Assembly: GCA_951799425.1 (NCBI GenBank)
Contig: OX637401.1
Location: forward strand, 33,095,780 to 33,159,779
DNA: 64,000 bases
Origin: Ilex aquifolium
Lineage: Eukaryota; Streptophyta; Magnoliopsida; Aquifoliales; Aquifoliaceae
Direction: 5' to 3'
This document shows, one piece after another, positions 11,358-24,231 of the stretch. The notes beneath the pieces were generated by a model. That model had not been told where the DNA came from. It saw nothing but the letters and a program-made list of their open reading frames with translations, and did not search any database. Made by a program: the position numbers and the translations under genes. Position 1 is the first letter of the stretch; each line of letters begins with the position of its first letter.

Positions 11358-14300
11358 ACAATGCCGCAAGAGTTAGCTCAATCCGAGTTCGGGAGAAACA
11401 GTTATGTCCGATATACTATTTCATTTTAAAGGTGGACTACTTATTACACCAAACTTGCGTTAAATTAGAGCCCATACTAGAGGATTTTTCATGACTTTTG
11501 ATGTGAATAAAATGGTTAGGGATTCAAGAATTCTTTACAATGCAGCAAGAATCATCTTAATCAGAGACCGGAGTAAAAAGTTATGTCAGAAATACTAAAG
11601 AATGGGAAATTACTTTTTTTTCCTAGTGGAGGGGAATGGCCAACTATACCAAACTTCCATCACCATTTCGAACTTGTTAGAAGGTGAATCACCAATTTTG
11701 ATCTCAATATATTGGTTAGGGTTTCAAGTTCTCATTACAATGCCGCAAGAGTTAGCTCAATCCGAGTTCGGGAGAAAAAGTTATGTCCGATATACTATTT
11801 CATTTTAAAGGAGGACTACTTATTACACCAAACTTGCGTTACAATAGAGCCCATGCTAGAGGATTTTTCATGACTTTTGATGTGAATAAAATGGTTAGGG
11901 ATTCAAGAATTCTTTATAATGCAGCAAGAATCATCTTAATCAGAGACCGGAGTAAAAAGTTATGTCAGAAATACTAAAGAATGGGAAATTACTTTTTTTT
12001 CCTAGTGGAGGGGAATTGGCAACTATACCAAACTTTCATCACCATTTCGAACTTGTTAGAAGATGAATCACCAATTTTGATCTCAATATATTGGTTAGGG
12101 TTTCAAGTTCTCATTTCAATGCCGCAAGAGTTAGCTCAATCCGAGTTCGGGAGAAACAGTTATGTCCGATATACTATTTCATTTTAAAGGTGGACTACTT
12201 ATTACACCAAACTTGCGTTAAATTAGAGCCCATGCTAGAGGATTTTTCATGACTTTTGATGTGAATAAAATGGTTAGGGATTCAAGAATTCTTTACAATG
12301 CAGCAAGAATCATCTTAATCAGAGACCGGAGTAAAAAGTTATGTCAGAAATACTAAAGAATGGGAAATTACTTTTTTTTCCTAGTGGAGGGGAATGGCCA
12401 ACTATACCAAACTTCCATCACCATTTCGAACTTGTTAGAAGGTGAATCACCAATTTTGATCTCAATATATTGGTTAGGGTTTCAAGTTCTCATTACAATG
12501 CCGCAAGAGTTAGCTCAATCCGAGTTCGGGAGAAAAAGTTATGTCCGATATACTATTTCATTTTAAAGGAGGACTACTTATTACACCAAACTTGCGTTAC
12601 AATAGAGCCCATGCTAGAGGATTTTTCATGACTTTTGATGTGAATAAAATGGTTAGGGATTCAAGAATTCTTTACAATGCAGCAAGAATCATCTTAATCA
12701 GAGACCGGAGTAAAAAGTTATGTCAGAAATACTAAAGAATGGGAAATTACTTTTTTTTCCTAGTGGAGGGGAATTGGCAACTATACCAAACTTCCATCAC
12801 CATTTCGAACTTGTTAGAAGATGAATCACCAATTTTGATCTCAATATATTGGTTAGGGTTTCAAGTTCTCATTTCAATGCCGCAAGAGTTAGCTCAATCC
12901 GAGTTCGGGAGAAAAAGTTATGTCCGATATACTATTTCATTTTAAAGGTGGACTACTTATTACACCAAACTTGCGTTACAATAGAGCCCATGCTAGAGGA
13001 TTTTTCATGACTTTTGATGTGAATAAAATGGTTAGGGATTCAAGAATTCTTTACAATGCCGCAAGAATCATCTTAATCAGAGACCGGAGTAAAAAGTTAT
13101 GTCAGAAATACTAAAGAATGGGAAATTACTTTTTTTTCCTAGTGGAGGGGAATGGCCAACTATACCAAACTTCCATCACCATTTCGAACTTGTTAGAACA
13201 TGAATCACCAATTTTGATCTCAATATATTGGTTAGGGTTTCAAGTTCTCATTACAATGCCGCAAGAGTTAGCTCAATCCGAGTTCGGGAGAAAAAGTTAT
13301 GTCCGATATACTATTTCATTTTAAAGGAGGACTACTTATTACACCAAACTTGCGTTACAATAGAGCCCATGCTAGAGGATTTTTCATGACTTTTGATGTG
13401 AATAAAATGGTTAGGGATTCAAGAATTCTTTACAATGCCGCAAGAATCATCTTAATCAGAGACCGGAGTAAAAAGTTATGTCAGAAATACTAAAGAATGG
13501 GAAATTACTTTTTTTTCCTAGTGGAGGGGAATGGCCAACTATACCAAACTTCCATCACCATTTCGAACTTGTTAGAACATGTATCACCAATTTTGATCTC
13601 AATATATTGGTTAGGATTTCAAGTTCTCATTACAATGCCGCAAGAGTTAGCTCAATCCGAGTTCGGGAGAAAAAGTTATGTCCGATATACTATTTCATTT
13701 TAAAGGAGGACTACTTATTACACCAAACTTGCGTTACAATAGAGCCCATGCTAGAGGATTTTTCATGACTTTTGATGTGAATAAAATGGTTAGGGATTCA
13801 AGAATTCTTTACAATGCCGCAAGAATCATCTTATTTAGAGACCGGAGTAAAAAGTTATGTCAGAAATACTAAAGAATGGGAAATTACTTTTTTTTCCTAG
13901 TGGAGGGGATGGCCAACTATACCAAACTTCCATAACCATTTCGAACTTGTTAGAAGATGAATCACCAATTTTGATCTCAATATATTGGTTAGGGTTTCAA
14001 GTTCTCATTACAATGCCGCAAGAGTTAGCTCAATCCGAGTTCGGGAGAAAAAGTTATGTCCGATATACTATTTCATTTTAAAGGAGGACTACTTATTACA
14101 CCAAACATGCGTTACAATAGAGCCCATGCTAGAGGATTTTTCATGACTTTTGATGTGAATAAAATGGTTAGGGATTCCAGAATTCTTTACAATGCAGCAA
14201 GAATCATCTTATTTAGAGACCGGAGTAAAAAGTTATGTCAGAAATACTAAAGAATGGGAAATTACTTTTTTTTCATAGTGGAGGGGATGGCCAACTATAC

Positions 14301-17300
14301 CAAACTTCCATCACCATTTCGAACTTGTTAGAAGATGAATCACCAATTTTGATCTCAATATATTGGTTAGGGTTTCAAGTTCTCATTACAATGCCGCAAG
14401 AGTTAGCTCAATCCGAGTTCGGGAGAAACAGTTATGTCCGATATACTATTTCATTTTAAAGGTGGACTACTTATTACACCAAACTTGCGTTACAATAGAG
14501 CCCATGCTAGAGGATTTTTCATGACTTTTGATGTGAATAAAATGGTTAGGGATTCAAGAATTCTTTACAATGCAGCAAGAATCATCTTAATCAGTGACCG
14601 GAGTAAAAAGTTATGTCAGAAATACTAAAGAATGGGAAATTACTTTTTTTTCCTAGTGGAGGGGAATGGCCAACTATACCAACCTTCCATCACCATTTCG
14701 AACTTGTTAGAAGGTGAATCACCAATTTTGATCTCAATATATTGGTTAGGGTTTCAAGTTCTCATTACAATGCCGCAAGAGTTAGCTCAATCCGAGTTCG
14801 GGAGAAAAAGTTATGTCCGATATACTATTTCATTTTAAAGGAGGACTACTTATTACACCAAACTTGCGTTACAATACAGCCCATGCTAGAGGATTTTTCA
14901 TGACTTTTGATGTGAATAAAATGGTTAGGGATTCAAGAATTCTTTACAATGCAGCAAGAATCATCTTATTTAGAGACCGGAGTAAAAAGTAATGTCAGGA
15001 ATACTAAAGAATGGGAAATTACTTTTTTTTCGTAGTGGAGGGGATGGCCAACTATACCAAACTTCCATCACCATTTCGAACTTGTTAGAAGATGAATCAC
15101 CAATTTTGATCTCAATATATTGGTTAGGGTTTCAAGTTCTCATTACAATGCCGCAAGAGTTAGCTCAATCCGAGTTAGGGAGAAACAGTTATGTCCGATA
15201 TACTATTTCATTTTAAAGGTGGACTACTTATTACACCAAACTTGCGTTACAATAGAGCCCATGCTAGAGGATTTTTCATGACTTTTGATGTGAATAAAAT
15301 GGTTGGGGATTCAAGAATTCTTTACAATGCAGCAAGAATCATCTTATTTAGAGACCGGAGTAAAAAGTTATGTCAGAAATACTAAAGAATGGGAAATTAC
15401 TTTTTTTTCGTAGTGGAGGGGATGGCCAACTATACCAAACTTCCATCACCATTTCGAACTTGTTAGAAGATGAATCACCAATTTTGATCTCAATATATTG
15501 GTTAGGGTTTCAAGTTCTCATTACAATGCCGCAAGAGTTAGCTCAATCCGAGTTCGGGAGAAACAGTTATGTCCGATATACTATTTCATTTTAAAGGTGG
15601 ACTACTTATTACACCAAACTTGCTTTAAATTAGAGCCCATGCTAGAGGATTTTTCATGACTTTTGATGTGAATAAAATGGTTAGGGATTCAAGAATTCTT
15701 TACAATGCAGCAAGAATCATCTTAATCAGAGACCGGAGTAAAAAGTTATGTCAGAAATACTAAAGAATGGGAAATTACTTTTTTTTCCTAGTGGAGGGGA
15801 ATTGGCAACTATACCAAACTTCCATCACCATTTCGAACTTGTTAGAAGATGAATCACCAATTTTGATCTCAATATATTGGTTAGGGTTTCAAGTTCTCAT
15901 TTCAATGCCGCAAGAGTTAGCTCAATCCGAGTTCGGGAGAAAAAGTTATGTCCGATATACTATTTCATTTTAAAGGAGGACTACTTATTACACCAAACTT
16001 GCGTTACTATAGAGCCCATGCTAGAGGATTTTTTATGACTTTTGATGTGAATAAAATGGTTAGGGATTCAAGAATTCTTTACAATGCCGCAAGAATCATC
16101 TTATTTAGAGACCGGAGTAAAAAGTTATGTCAGAAATACTAAAGAATGGGAAATTACTTTTTTTTCCTAGTGGAGGGGATGGCCAACTATACCAAACTTC
16201 CATCACCATTTCGAACTTGTTAGAAGATGAATCTCCAATTTTGATCTCAATATATTGGTTAGGGTTTCAAGTTCTCATTACAATGCCGCAAGAGTTAGCT
16301 CAATCCGAGTTCGGGAGAAAAAGTTATGTCCGATATACTATTTCATTTTAAAGGAGGACTACTTATTACACCAAACATGCGTTACAATAGAGCCCATGCT
16401 AGAGGATTTTTCATGACTTTTGATGTGAATAAAATGGTTGGGGATTCAAGAATTCTTTACAATGCAGCAAGAATCATCTTATTTAGAGACCGGAGTAAAA
16501 AGTTATGTCAGAAATACTAAAGAATGGGAAATTACTTTTTTTTCGTAGTGGAGGGGATGGCCAACTATACCAAACTTCCATCACCATTTCGAACTTGTTA
16601 GAAGATGAATCACCAATTTTGATCTCAATATATTGGTTAGGGTTTCAAGTTCTCATTACAATGCCGCAAGAGTTAGCTCAATCCGAGTTCGGGAGAAACA
16701 GTTATGTCCGATATACTATTTCATTTTAAAGGTGGACTACTTATTACACCAAACTTGCGTTAAATTAGAGCCCATGCTAGAGGATTTTTCATGACTTTTG
16801 ATGTGAATAAAATGGTTAGGGATTCAAGAATTCTTTACAATGCAGCAAGAATCATCTTAATCAGAGACCGGAGTAAAAAGTTATGTCAGAAATACTAAAG
16901 AATGGGAAATTACTTTTTTTTCCTAGTGGAGGGGAATGGCCAACTATACCAAACTTCCATCACCATTTCGAACTTGTTAGAAGGTGAATCACCAATTTTG
17001 ATCTCAATATATTGGTTAGGGTTTCAAGTTCTCATTACAATGCCGCAAGAGTTAGCTCAATCCGAGTTCGGGAGAAAAAGTTATGTCCGATATACTATTT
17101 CATTTTAAAGGAGGACTACTTATTACACCAAACTTGCGTTACAATAGAGCCCATGCTAGAGGATTTTTCATGACTTTTGATGTGAATAAAATGGTTAGGG
17201 ATTCAAGAATTCTTTATAATGCAGCAAGAATCATCTTAATCAGAGACCGGAGTAAAAAGTTATGTCAGAAATACTAAAGAATGGGAAATTACTTTTTTTT

Positions 17301-20169
17301 CCTAGTGGAGGGGAATTGGCAACTATACCAAACTTCCATCACCATTTCGAACTTGTTAGAAGATGAATCACCAATTTTGATCTCAATATATTGGTTAGGG
17401 TTTCAAGTTCTCATTTCAATGCCGCAAGAGTTAGCTCAATCCGAGTTCGGGAGAAACAGTTATGTCCGATATACTATTTCATTTTAAAGGTGGACTACTT
17501 ATTACACCAAACTTGCGTTAAATTAGAGCCCATGCTAGAGGATTTTTCATGACTTTTGATGTGAATAAAATGGTTAGGGATTCAAGAATTCTTTACAATG
17601 CAGCAAGAATCATCTTAATCAGAGACCGGAGTAAAAAGTTATGTCAGAAATACTAAAGAATGGGAAATTACTTTTTTTTCCTAGTGGAGGGGAATGGCCA
17701 ACTATACCAAACTTCCATCACCATTTCGAACTTGTTAGAAGGTGAATCACCAATTTTGATCTCAATATATTGGTTAGGGTTTCAAGTTCTCATTACAATG
17801 CCGCAAGAGTTAGCTCAATCCGAGTTCGGGAGAAAAAGTTATGTCCGATATACTATTTCATTTTAAAGGAGGACTACTTATTACACCAAACTTGCGTTAC
17901 AATAGAGCCCATGCTAGAGGATTTTTCATGACTTTTGATGTGAATAAAATGGTTAGGGATTCAAGAATTCTTTACAATGCAGCAAGAATCATCTTAATCA
18001 GAGACCGGAGTAAAAAGTTATGTCAGAAATACTAAAGAATGGGAAATTACTTTTTTTTCCTAGTGGAGGGGAATTGGCAACTATACCAAACTTCCATCAC
18101 CATTTCGAACTTGTTAGAAGATGAATCACCAATTTTGATCTCAATATATTGGTTAGGGTTTCAAGTTCTCATTTCAATGCCGCAAGAGTTAGCTCAATCC
18201 GAGTTCGGGAGAAAAAGTTATGTCCGATATACTATTTCATTTTAAAGGTGGACTACTTATTACACCAAACTTGCGTTACAATAGAGCCCATGCTAGAGGA
18301 TTTTTCATGACTTTTGATGTGAATAAAATGGTTAGGGATTCAAGAATTCTTTACAATGCCGCAAGAATCATCTTAATCAGAGACCGGAGTAAAAAGTTAT
18401 GTCAGAAATACTAAAGAATGGGAAATTACTTTTTTTTCCTAGTGGAGGGGAATGGCCAACTATACCAAACTTCCATCACCATTTCGAACTTGTTAGAACA
18501 TGAATCACCAATTTTGATCTCAATATATTGGTTAGGGTTTCAAGTTCTCATTACAATGCCGCAAGAGTTAGCTCAATCCGAGTTCGGGAGAAAAAGTTAT
18601 GTCCGATATACTATTTCATTTTAAAGGAGGACTACTTATTACACCAAACTTGCGTTACAATAGAGCCCATGCTAGAGGATTTTTCATGACTTTTGATGTG
18701 AATAAAATGGTTAGGGATTCAAGAATTCTTTACAATGCCGCAAGAATCATCTTAATCAGAGACCGGAGTAAAAAGTTATGTCAGAAATACTAAAGAATGG
18801 GAAATTACTTTTTTTTCCTAGTGGAGGGGAATGGCCCACTATACCAAACTTCCATCACCATTTCGAACTTGTTAGAACATGTATCACCAATTTTGATCTC
18901 AATATATTGGTTAGGATTTCAAGTTCTCATTACAATGCCGCAAGAGTTAGCTCAATCCGAGTTCGGGAGAAAAAGTTATGTCCGATATACTATTTCATTT
19001 TAAAGGAGGACTACTTATTACACCAAACTTGCGTTACAATAGAGCCCATGCTAGAGGATTTTTCATGACTTTTGATGTGAATAAAATGGTTAGGGATTCA
19101 AGAATTCTTTACAATGCCGCAAGAATCATCTTATTTAGAGACCGGAGTAAAAAGTTATGTCAGAAATACTAAAGAATGGGAAATTACTTTTTTTTCCTAG
19201 TGGAGGGGATGGCCAACTATACCAAACTTCCATAACCATTTCGAACTTGTTAGAAGATGAATCACCAATTTTGATCTCAATATATTGGTTAGGGTTTCAA
19301 GTTCTCATTACAATGCCGCAAGAGTTAGCTCAATCCGAGTTCGGGAGAAAAAGTTATGTCCGATATACTATTTCATTTTAAAGGAGGACTACTTATTACA
19401 CCAAACATGCGTTACAATAGAGCCCATGCTAGAGGATTTTTCATGACTTTTGATGTGAATAAAATGGTTAGGGATTCCAGAATTCTTTACAATGCAGCAA
19501 GAATCATCTTATTTAGAGACCGGAGTAAAAAGTTATGTCAGAAATACTAAAGAATGGGAAATTACTTTTTTTTCATAGTGGAGGGGATGGCCAACTATAC
19601 CAAACTTCCATCACCATTTCGAACTTGTTAGAAGATGAATCACCAATTTTGATCTCAATATATTGGTTAGGGTTTCAAGTTCTCATTACAATGCCGCAAG
19701 AGTTAGCTCAATCCGAGTTCGGGAGAAACAGTTATGTCCGATATACTATTTCATTTTAAAGGTGGACTACTTATTACACCAAACTTGCGTTACAATAGAG
19801 CCCATGCTAGAGGATTTTTCATGACTTTTGATGTGAATAAAATGGTTAGGGATTCAAGAATTCTTTACAATGCAGCAAGAATCATCTTAATCAGTGACCG
19901 GAGTAAAAAGTTATGTCAGAAATACTAAAGAATGGGAAATTACTTTTTTTTCCTAGTGGAGGGGAATGGCCAACTATACCAACCTTCCATCACCATTTCG
20001 AACTTGTTAGAAGGTGAATCACCAATTTTGATCTCAATATATTGGTTAGGGTTTCAAGTTCTCATTACAATGCCGCAAGAGTTAGCTCAATCCGAGTTCG
20101 GGAGAAAAAGTTATGTCCGATATACTATTTCATTTTAAAGGAGGACTACTTATTACACCAAACTTGCGT
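10604..20169 (+). repeat. 14-monomer-offset duplication (5300 bp)
   Basis: The segment 10604-14869 recurs at 15904-20169, offset 5300 bp. Shared markers: TTACTATAG with TTTTTTATGAC (10704, 16004), GAATCTCC (10930, 16230), TTTATAATGC (11914, 17214), GAACATGTATC with TTAGGATTTC (13575, 18875), CCATAACC (13930, 19230), GATTCCAG (14174, 19474) and ATCAGTGACC (14591, 19891). Differences seen: CCCATACTAG/CCCATGCTAG (11472), AACTTTCATC/AACTTCCATC (12033) and GGCCAAC/GGCCCAC (13537/18837). The edges are marked by TCATTACAATG against TCATTTCAATG on the left and by ACAATACAG against ACAATAGAG on the right. Confidence 0.8.
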
Positions 20170-23100
20170 TACAATAGAGCCCATGCTAGAGGATTTTTCA
20201 TGACTTTTGATGTGAATAAAATGGTTAGGGATTCAAGAATTCTTTATAATGCAGCAAGAATCATCTTAATCAGAGACCGGAGTAAAAAGTTATGTCAGAA
20301 ATACTAAAGAATGGGAAATTACTTTTTTTTCCTAGTGGAGGGGAATTGGCAACTATACCAAACTTCCATCACCATTTCGAACTTGTTAGAAGATGAATCA
20401 CCAATTTTGATCTCAATATATTGGTTAGGGTTTCAAGTTCTCATTTCAATGCCGCAAGAGTTAGCTCAATCCGAGTTCGGGAGAAACAGTTATGTCCGAT
20501 ATACTATTTCATTTTAAAGGTGGACTACTTATTACACCAAACTTGCGTTAAATTAGAGCCCATGCTAGAGGATTTTTCATGACTTTTGATGTGAATAAAA
20601 TGGTTAGGGATTCAAGAATTCTTTACAATGCAGCAAGAATCATCTTAATCAGAGACCGGAGTAAAAAGTTATGTCAGAAATACTAAAGAATGGGAAATTA
20701 CTTTTTTTTCCTAGTGGAGGGGAATGGCCAACTATACCAAACTTCCATCACCATTTCGAACTTGTTAGAAGGTGAATCACCAATTTTGATCTCAATATAT
20801 TGGTTAGGGTTTCAAGTTCTCATTACAATGCCGCAAGAGTTAGCTCAATCCGAGTTCGGGAGAAAAAGTTATGTCCGATATACTATTTCATTTTAAAGGA
20901 GGACTACTTATTACACCAAACTTGCGTTACAATAGAGCCCATGCTAGAGGATTTTTCATGACTTTTGATGTGAATAAAATGGTTAGGGATTCAAGAATTC
21001 TTTACAATGCAGCAAGAATCATCTTAATCAGAGACCGGAGTAAAAAGTTATGTCAGAAATACTAAAGAATGGGAAATTACTTTTTTTTCCTAGTGGAGGG
21101 GAATTGGCAACTATACCAAACTTCCATCACCATTTCGAACTTGTTAGAAGATGAATCACCAATTTTGATCTCAATATATTGGTTAGGGTTTCAAGTTCTC
21201 ATTTCAATGCCGCAAGAGTTAGCTCAATCCGAGTTCGGGAGAAAAAGTTATGTCCGATATACTATTTCATTTTAAAGGTGGACTACTTATTACACCAAAC
21301 TTGCGTTACAATAGAGCCCATGCTAGAGGATTTTTCATGACTTTTGATGTGAATAAAATGGTTAGGGATTCAAGAATTCTTTACAATGCCGCAAGAATCA
21401 TCTTAATCAGAGACCGGAGTAAAAAGTTATGTCAGAAATACTAAAGAATGGGAAATTACTTTTTTTTCCTAGTGGAGGGGAATGGCCAACTATACCAAAC
21501 TTCCATCACCATTTCGAACTTGTTAGAACATGAATCACCAATTTTGATCTCAATATATTGGTTAGGGTTTCAAGTTCTCATTACAATGCCGCAAGAGTTA
21601 GCTCAATCCGAGTTCGGGAGAAAAAGTTATGTCCGATATACTATTTCATTTTAAAGGAGGACTACTTATTACACCAAACTTGCGTTACAATAGAGCCCAT
21701 GCTAGAGGATTTTTCATGACTTTTGATGTGAATAAAATGGTTAGGGATTCAAGAATTCTTTACAATGCCGCAAGAATCATCTTAATCAGAGACCGGAGTA
21801 AAAAGTTATGTCAGAAATACTAAAGAATGGGAAATTACTTTTTTTTCCTAGTGGAGGGGAATGGCCCACTATACCAAACTTCCATCACCATTTCGAACTT
21901 GTTAGAACATGTATCACCAATTTTGATCTCAATATATTGGTTAGGATTTCAAGTTCTCATTACAATGCCGCAAGAGTTAGCTCAATCCGAGTTCGGGAGA
22001 AAAAGTTATGTCCGATATACTATTTCATTTTAAAGGAGGACTACTTATTACACCAAACTTGCGTTACAATAGAGCCCATGCTAGAGGATTTTTCATGACT
22101 TTTGATGTGAATAAAATGGTTAGGGATTCAAGAATTCTTTACAATGCCGCAAGAATCATCTTATTTAGAGACCGGAGTAAAAAGTTATGTCAGAAATACT
22201 AAAGAATGGGAAATTACTTTTTTTTCCTAGTGGAGGGGATGGCCAACTATACCAAACTTCCATAACCATTTCGAACTTGTTAGAAGATGAATCACCAATT
22301 TTGATCTCAATATATTGGTTAGGGTTTCAAGTTCTCATTACAATGCCGCAAGAGTTAGCTCAATCCGAGTTCGGGAGAAAAAGTTATGTCCGATATACTA
22401 TTTCATTTTAAAGGAGGACTACTTATTACACCAAACATGCGTTACAATAGAGCCCATGCTAGAGGATTTTTCATGACTTTTGATGTGAATAAAATGGTTA
22501 GGGATTCCAGAATTCTTTACAATGCAGCAAGAATCATCTTATTTAGAGACCGGAGTAAAAAGTTATGTCAGAAATACTAAAGAATGGGAAATTACTTTTT
22601 TTTCATAGTGGAGGGGATGGCCAACTATACCAAACATCCATCACCATTTCGAACTTGTTAGAAGATGAATCACCAATTTTGATCTCAATATATTGGTTAG
22701 GGTTTCAAGTTCTCATTACAATGCCGCAAGAGTTAGCTCAATCCGAGTTCGGGAGAAACAGTTATGTCCGATATACTATTTCATTTTAAAGGTGGACTAC
22801 TTATTACACCAAACTTGCGTTACAATAGAGCCCATGCTAGAGGATTTTTCATGACTTTTGATGTGAATAAAATGGTTAGGGATTCAAGAATTCTTTACAA
22901 TGCAGCAAGAATCATCTTAATCAGTGACCGGAGTAAAAAGTTATGTCAGAAATACTAAAGAATGGGAAATTACTTTTTTTTCCTAGTGGAGGGGAATGGC
23001 CAACTATACCAACCTTCCATCACCATTTCGAACTTGTTAGAAGGTGAATCACCAATTTTGATCTCAATATATTGGTTAGGGTTTCAAGTTCTCATTACAA

Positions 23101-24231
23101 TGCCGCAAGAGTTAGCTCAATCCGAGTTCGGGAGAAAAAGTTATGTCCGATATACTATTTCATTTTAAAGGAGGACTACTTATTACACCAAACTTGCGTT
23201 ACAATACAGCCCATGCTAGAGGATTTTTCATGACTTTTGATGTGAATAAAATGGTTAGGGATTCAAGAATTCTTTACAATGCAGCAAGAATCATCTTATT
23301 TAGAGACCGGAGTAAAAAGTAATGTCAGGAATACTAAAGAATGGGAAATTACTTTTTTTTCGTAGTGGAGGGGATGGCCAACTATACCAAACTTCCATCA
23401 CCATTTCGAACTTGTTAGAAGATGAATCACCAATTTTGATCTCAATATATTGGTTAGGGTTTCAAGTTCTCATTACAATGCCGCAAGAGTTAGCTCAATC
23501 CGAGTTAGGGAGAAACAGTTATGTCCGATATACTATTTCATTTTAAAGGTGGACTACTTATTACACCAAACTTGCGTTACAATAGAGCCCATGCTAGAGG
23601 ATTTTTCATGACTTTTGATGTGAATAAAATGGTTGGGGATTCAAGAATTCTTTACAATGCAGCAAGAATCATCTTATTTAGAGACCGGAGTAAAAAGTTA
23701 TGTCAGAAATACTAAAGAATGGGAAATTACTTTTTTTTCGTAGTGGAGGGGATGGCCAACTATACCAAACTTCCATCACCATTTCGAACTTGTTAGAAGA
23801 TGAATCACCAATTTTGATCTCAATATATTGGTTAGGGTTTCAAGTTCTCATTACAATGCCGCAAGAGTTAGCTCAATCCGAGTTCGGGAGAAACAGTTAT
23901 GTCCGATATACTATTTCATTTTAAAGGTGGACTACTTATTACACCAAACTTGCTTTAAATTAGAGCCCATGCTAGAGGATTTTTCATGACTTTTGATGTG
24001 AATAAAATGGTTAGGGATTCAAGAATTCTTTACAATGCAGCAAGAATCATCTTAATCAGAGACCGGAGTAAAAAGTTATGTCAGAAATACTAAAGAATGG
24101 GAAATTACTTTTTTTTCCTAGTGGAGGGGAATTGGCAACTATACCAAACTTCCATCACCATTTCGAACTTGTTAGAAGATGAATCACCAATTTTGATCTC
24201 AATATATTGGTTAGGGTTTCAAGTTCTCATT
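11737..24231 (+). repeat. 11-monomer segment duplicated at 8330-bp offset
   Basis: Units 11737-15901 match units 20067-24231 in order, offset 8330 bp. The match includes a tract not present in the intervening 15.9-20.1 kb copy: ACAATACAG (14874, 23204), AAGTAATGTCAGGAATAC (14989, 23319), GAGTTAGGGAG (15172, 23502) and GCTTTAAATT (15623, 23953). With the 5300- and 3030-bp relationships, this shows that the 11.7-24.2 kb interval arose by at least two nested exchange events. It ends at unit 24232, where GGTGGAC and a w-to-h order replace the GGAGGAC/TTACTATAG sequence at 15902. Confidence 0.75.
17037..23096 (+). repeat. 8-monomer higher-order repeat, two copies (3030 bp)
   Basis: Copy one is 17037-20066 and copy two is 20067-23096. 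Markers recur at exactly 3030 bp: TTTATAATGC (17214, 20244), two w-class units, GGCCCAC (18836, 21866), GAACATGTATC, CCATAACC, GATTCCAG, ATCAGTGACC and CCAACCTTCC (19979, 23009). One private change seen is CAAACATCC at 22633. GGCCCAC is absent from the older relative at 13.5 kb. So this tandem copy was made after the 5300-bp duplication that produced 15.9-20.2 kb. Confidence 0.85.

Larger units (their letters stand above)
1..24231 (+). repeat. Left array domain, 64 monomers
   Basis: Monomer starts: 1, 380, 759, 1138, 1517, 1896, 2274, 2652, 3031, 3409, 3788, 4166, 4544, 4923, 5302, 5680, 6058, 6437, 6816, 7195, 7573, 7951, 8330, 8709, 9087, 9465, 9844, 10223, 10602, 10980, 11358, 11737, 12116, 12495, 12874, 13253, 13632, 14010, 14388, 14767, 15145, 15523, 15902, 16280, 16658, 17037, 17416, 17795, 18174, 18553, 18932, 19310, 19688, 20067, 20446, 20825, 21204, 21583, 21962, 22340, 22718, 23097, 23475, 23853. 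The domain marker is an A subunit reading TTAAATTAGAG, found in 12 units (2652, 4544, 6058, 7951, 9465, 11358, 12116, 15523, 16658, 17416, 20446, 23853) and nowhere to the right. CGTAGTGG B subunits are also concentrated here. Large duplications of 9, 14 and 8 monomers dominate. Confidence 0.85.

Noticed and set aside
13478..13768. 96-codon frame, also at 18778 and 21808
   Set aside because: It exists only because AACATGAATC became AACATGTATC, which removes a TGA. The three occurrences are copies of one duplicated unit, not an independently kept gene.
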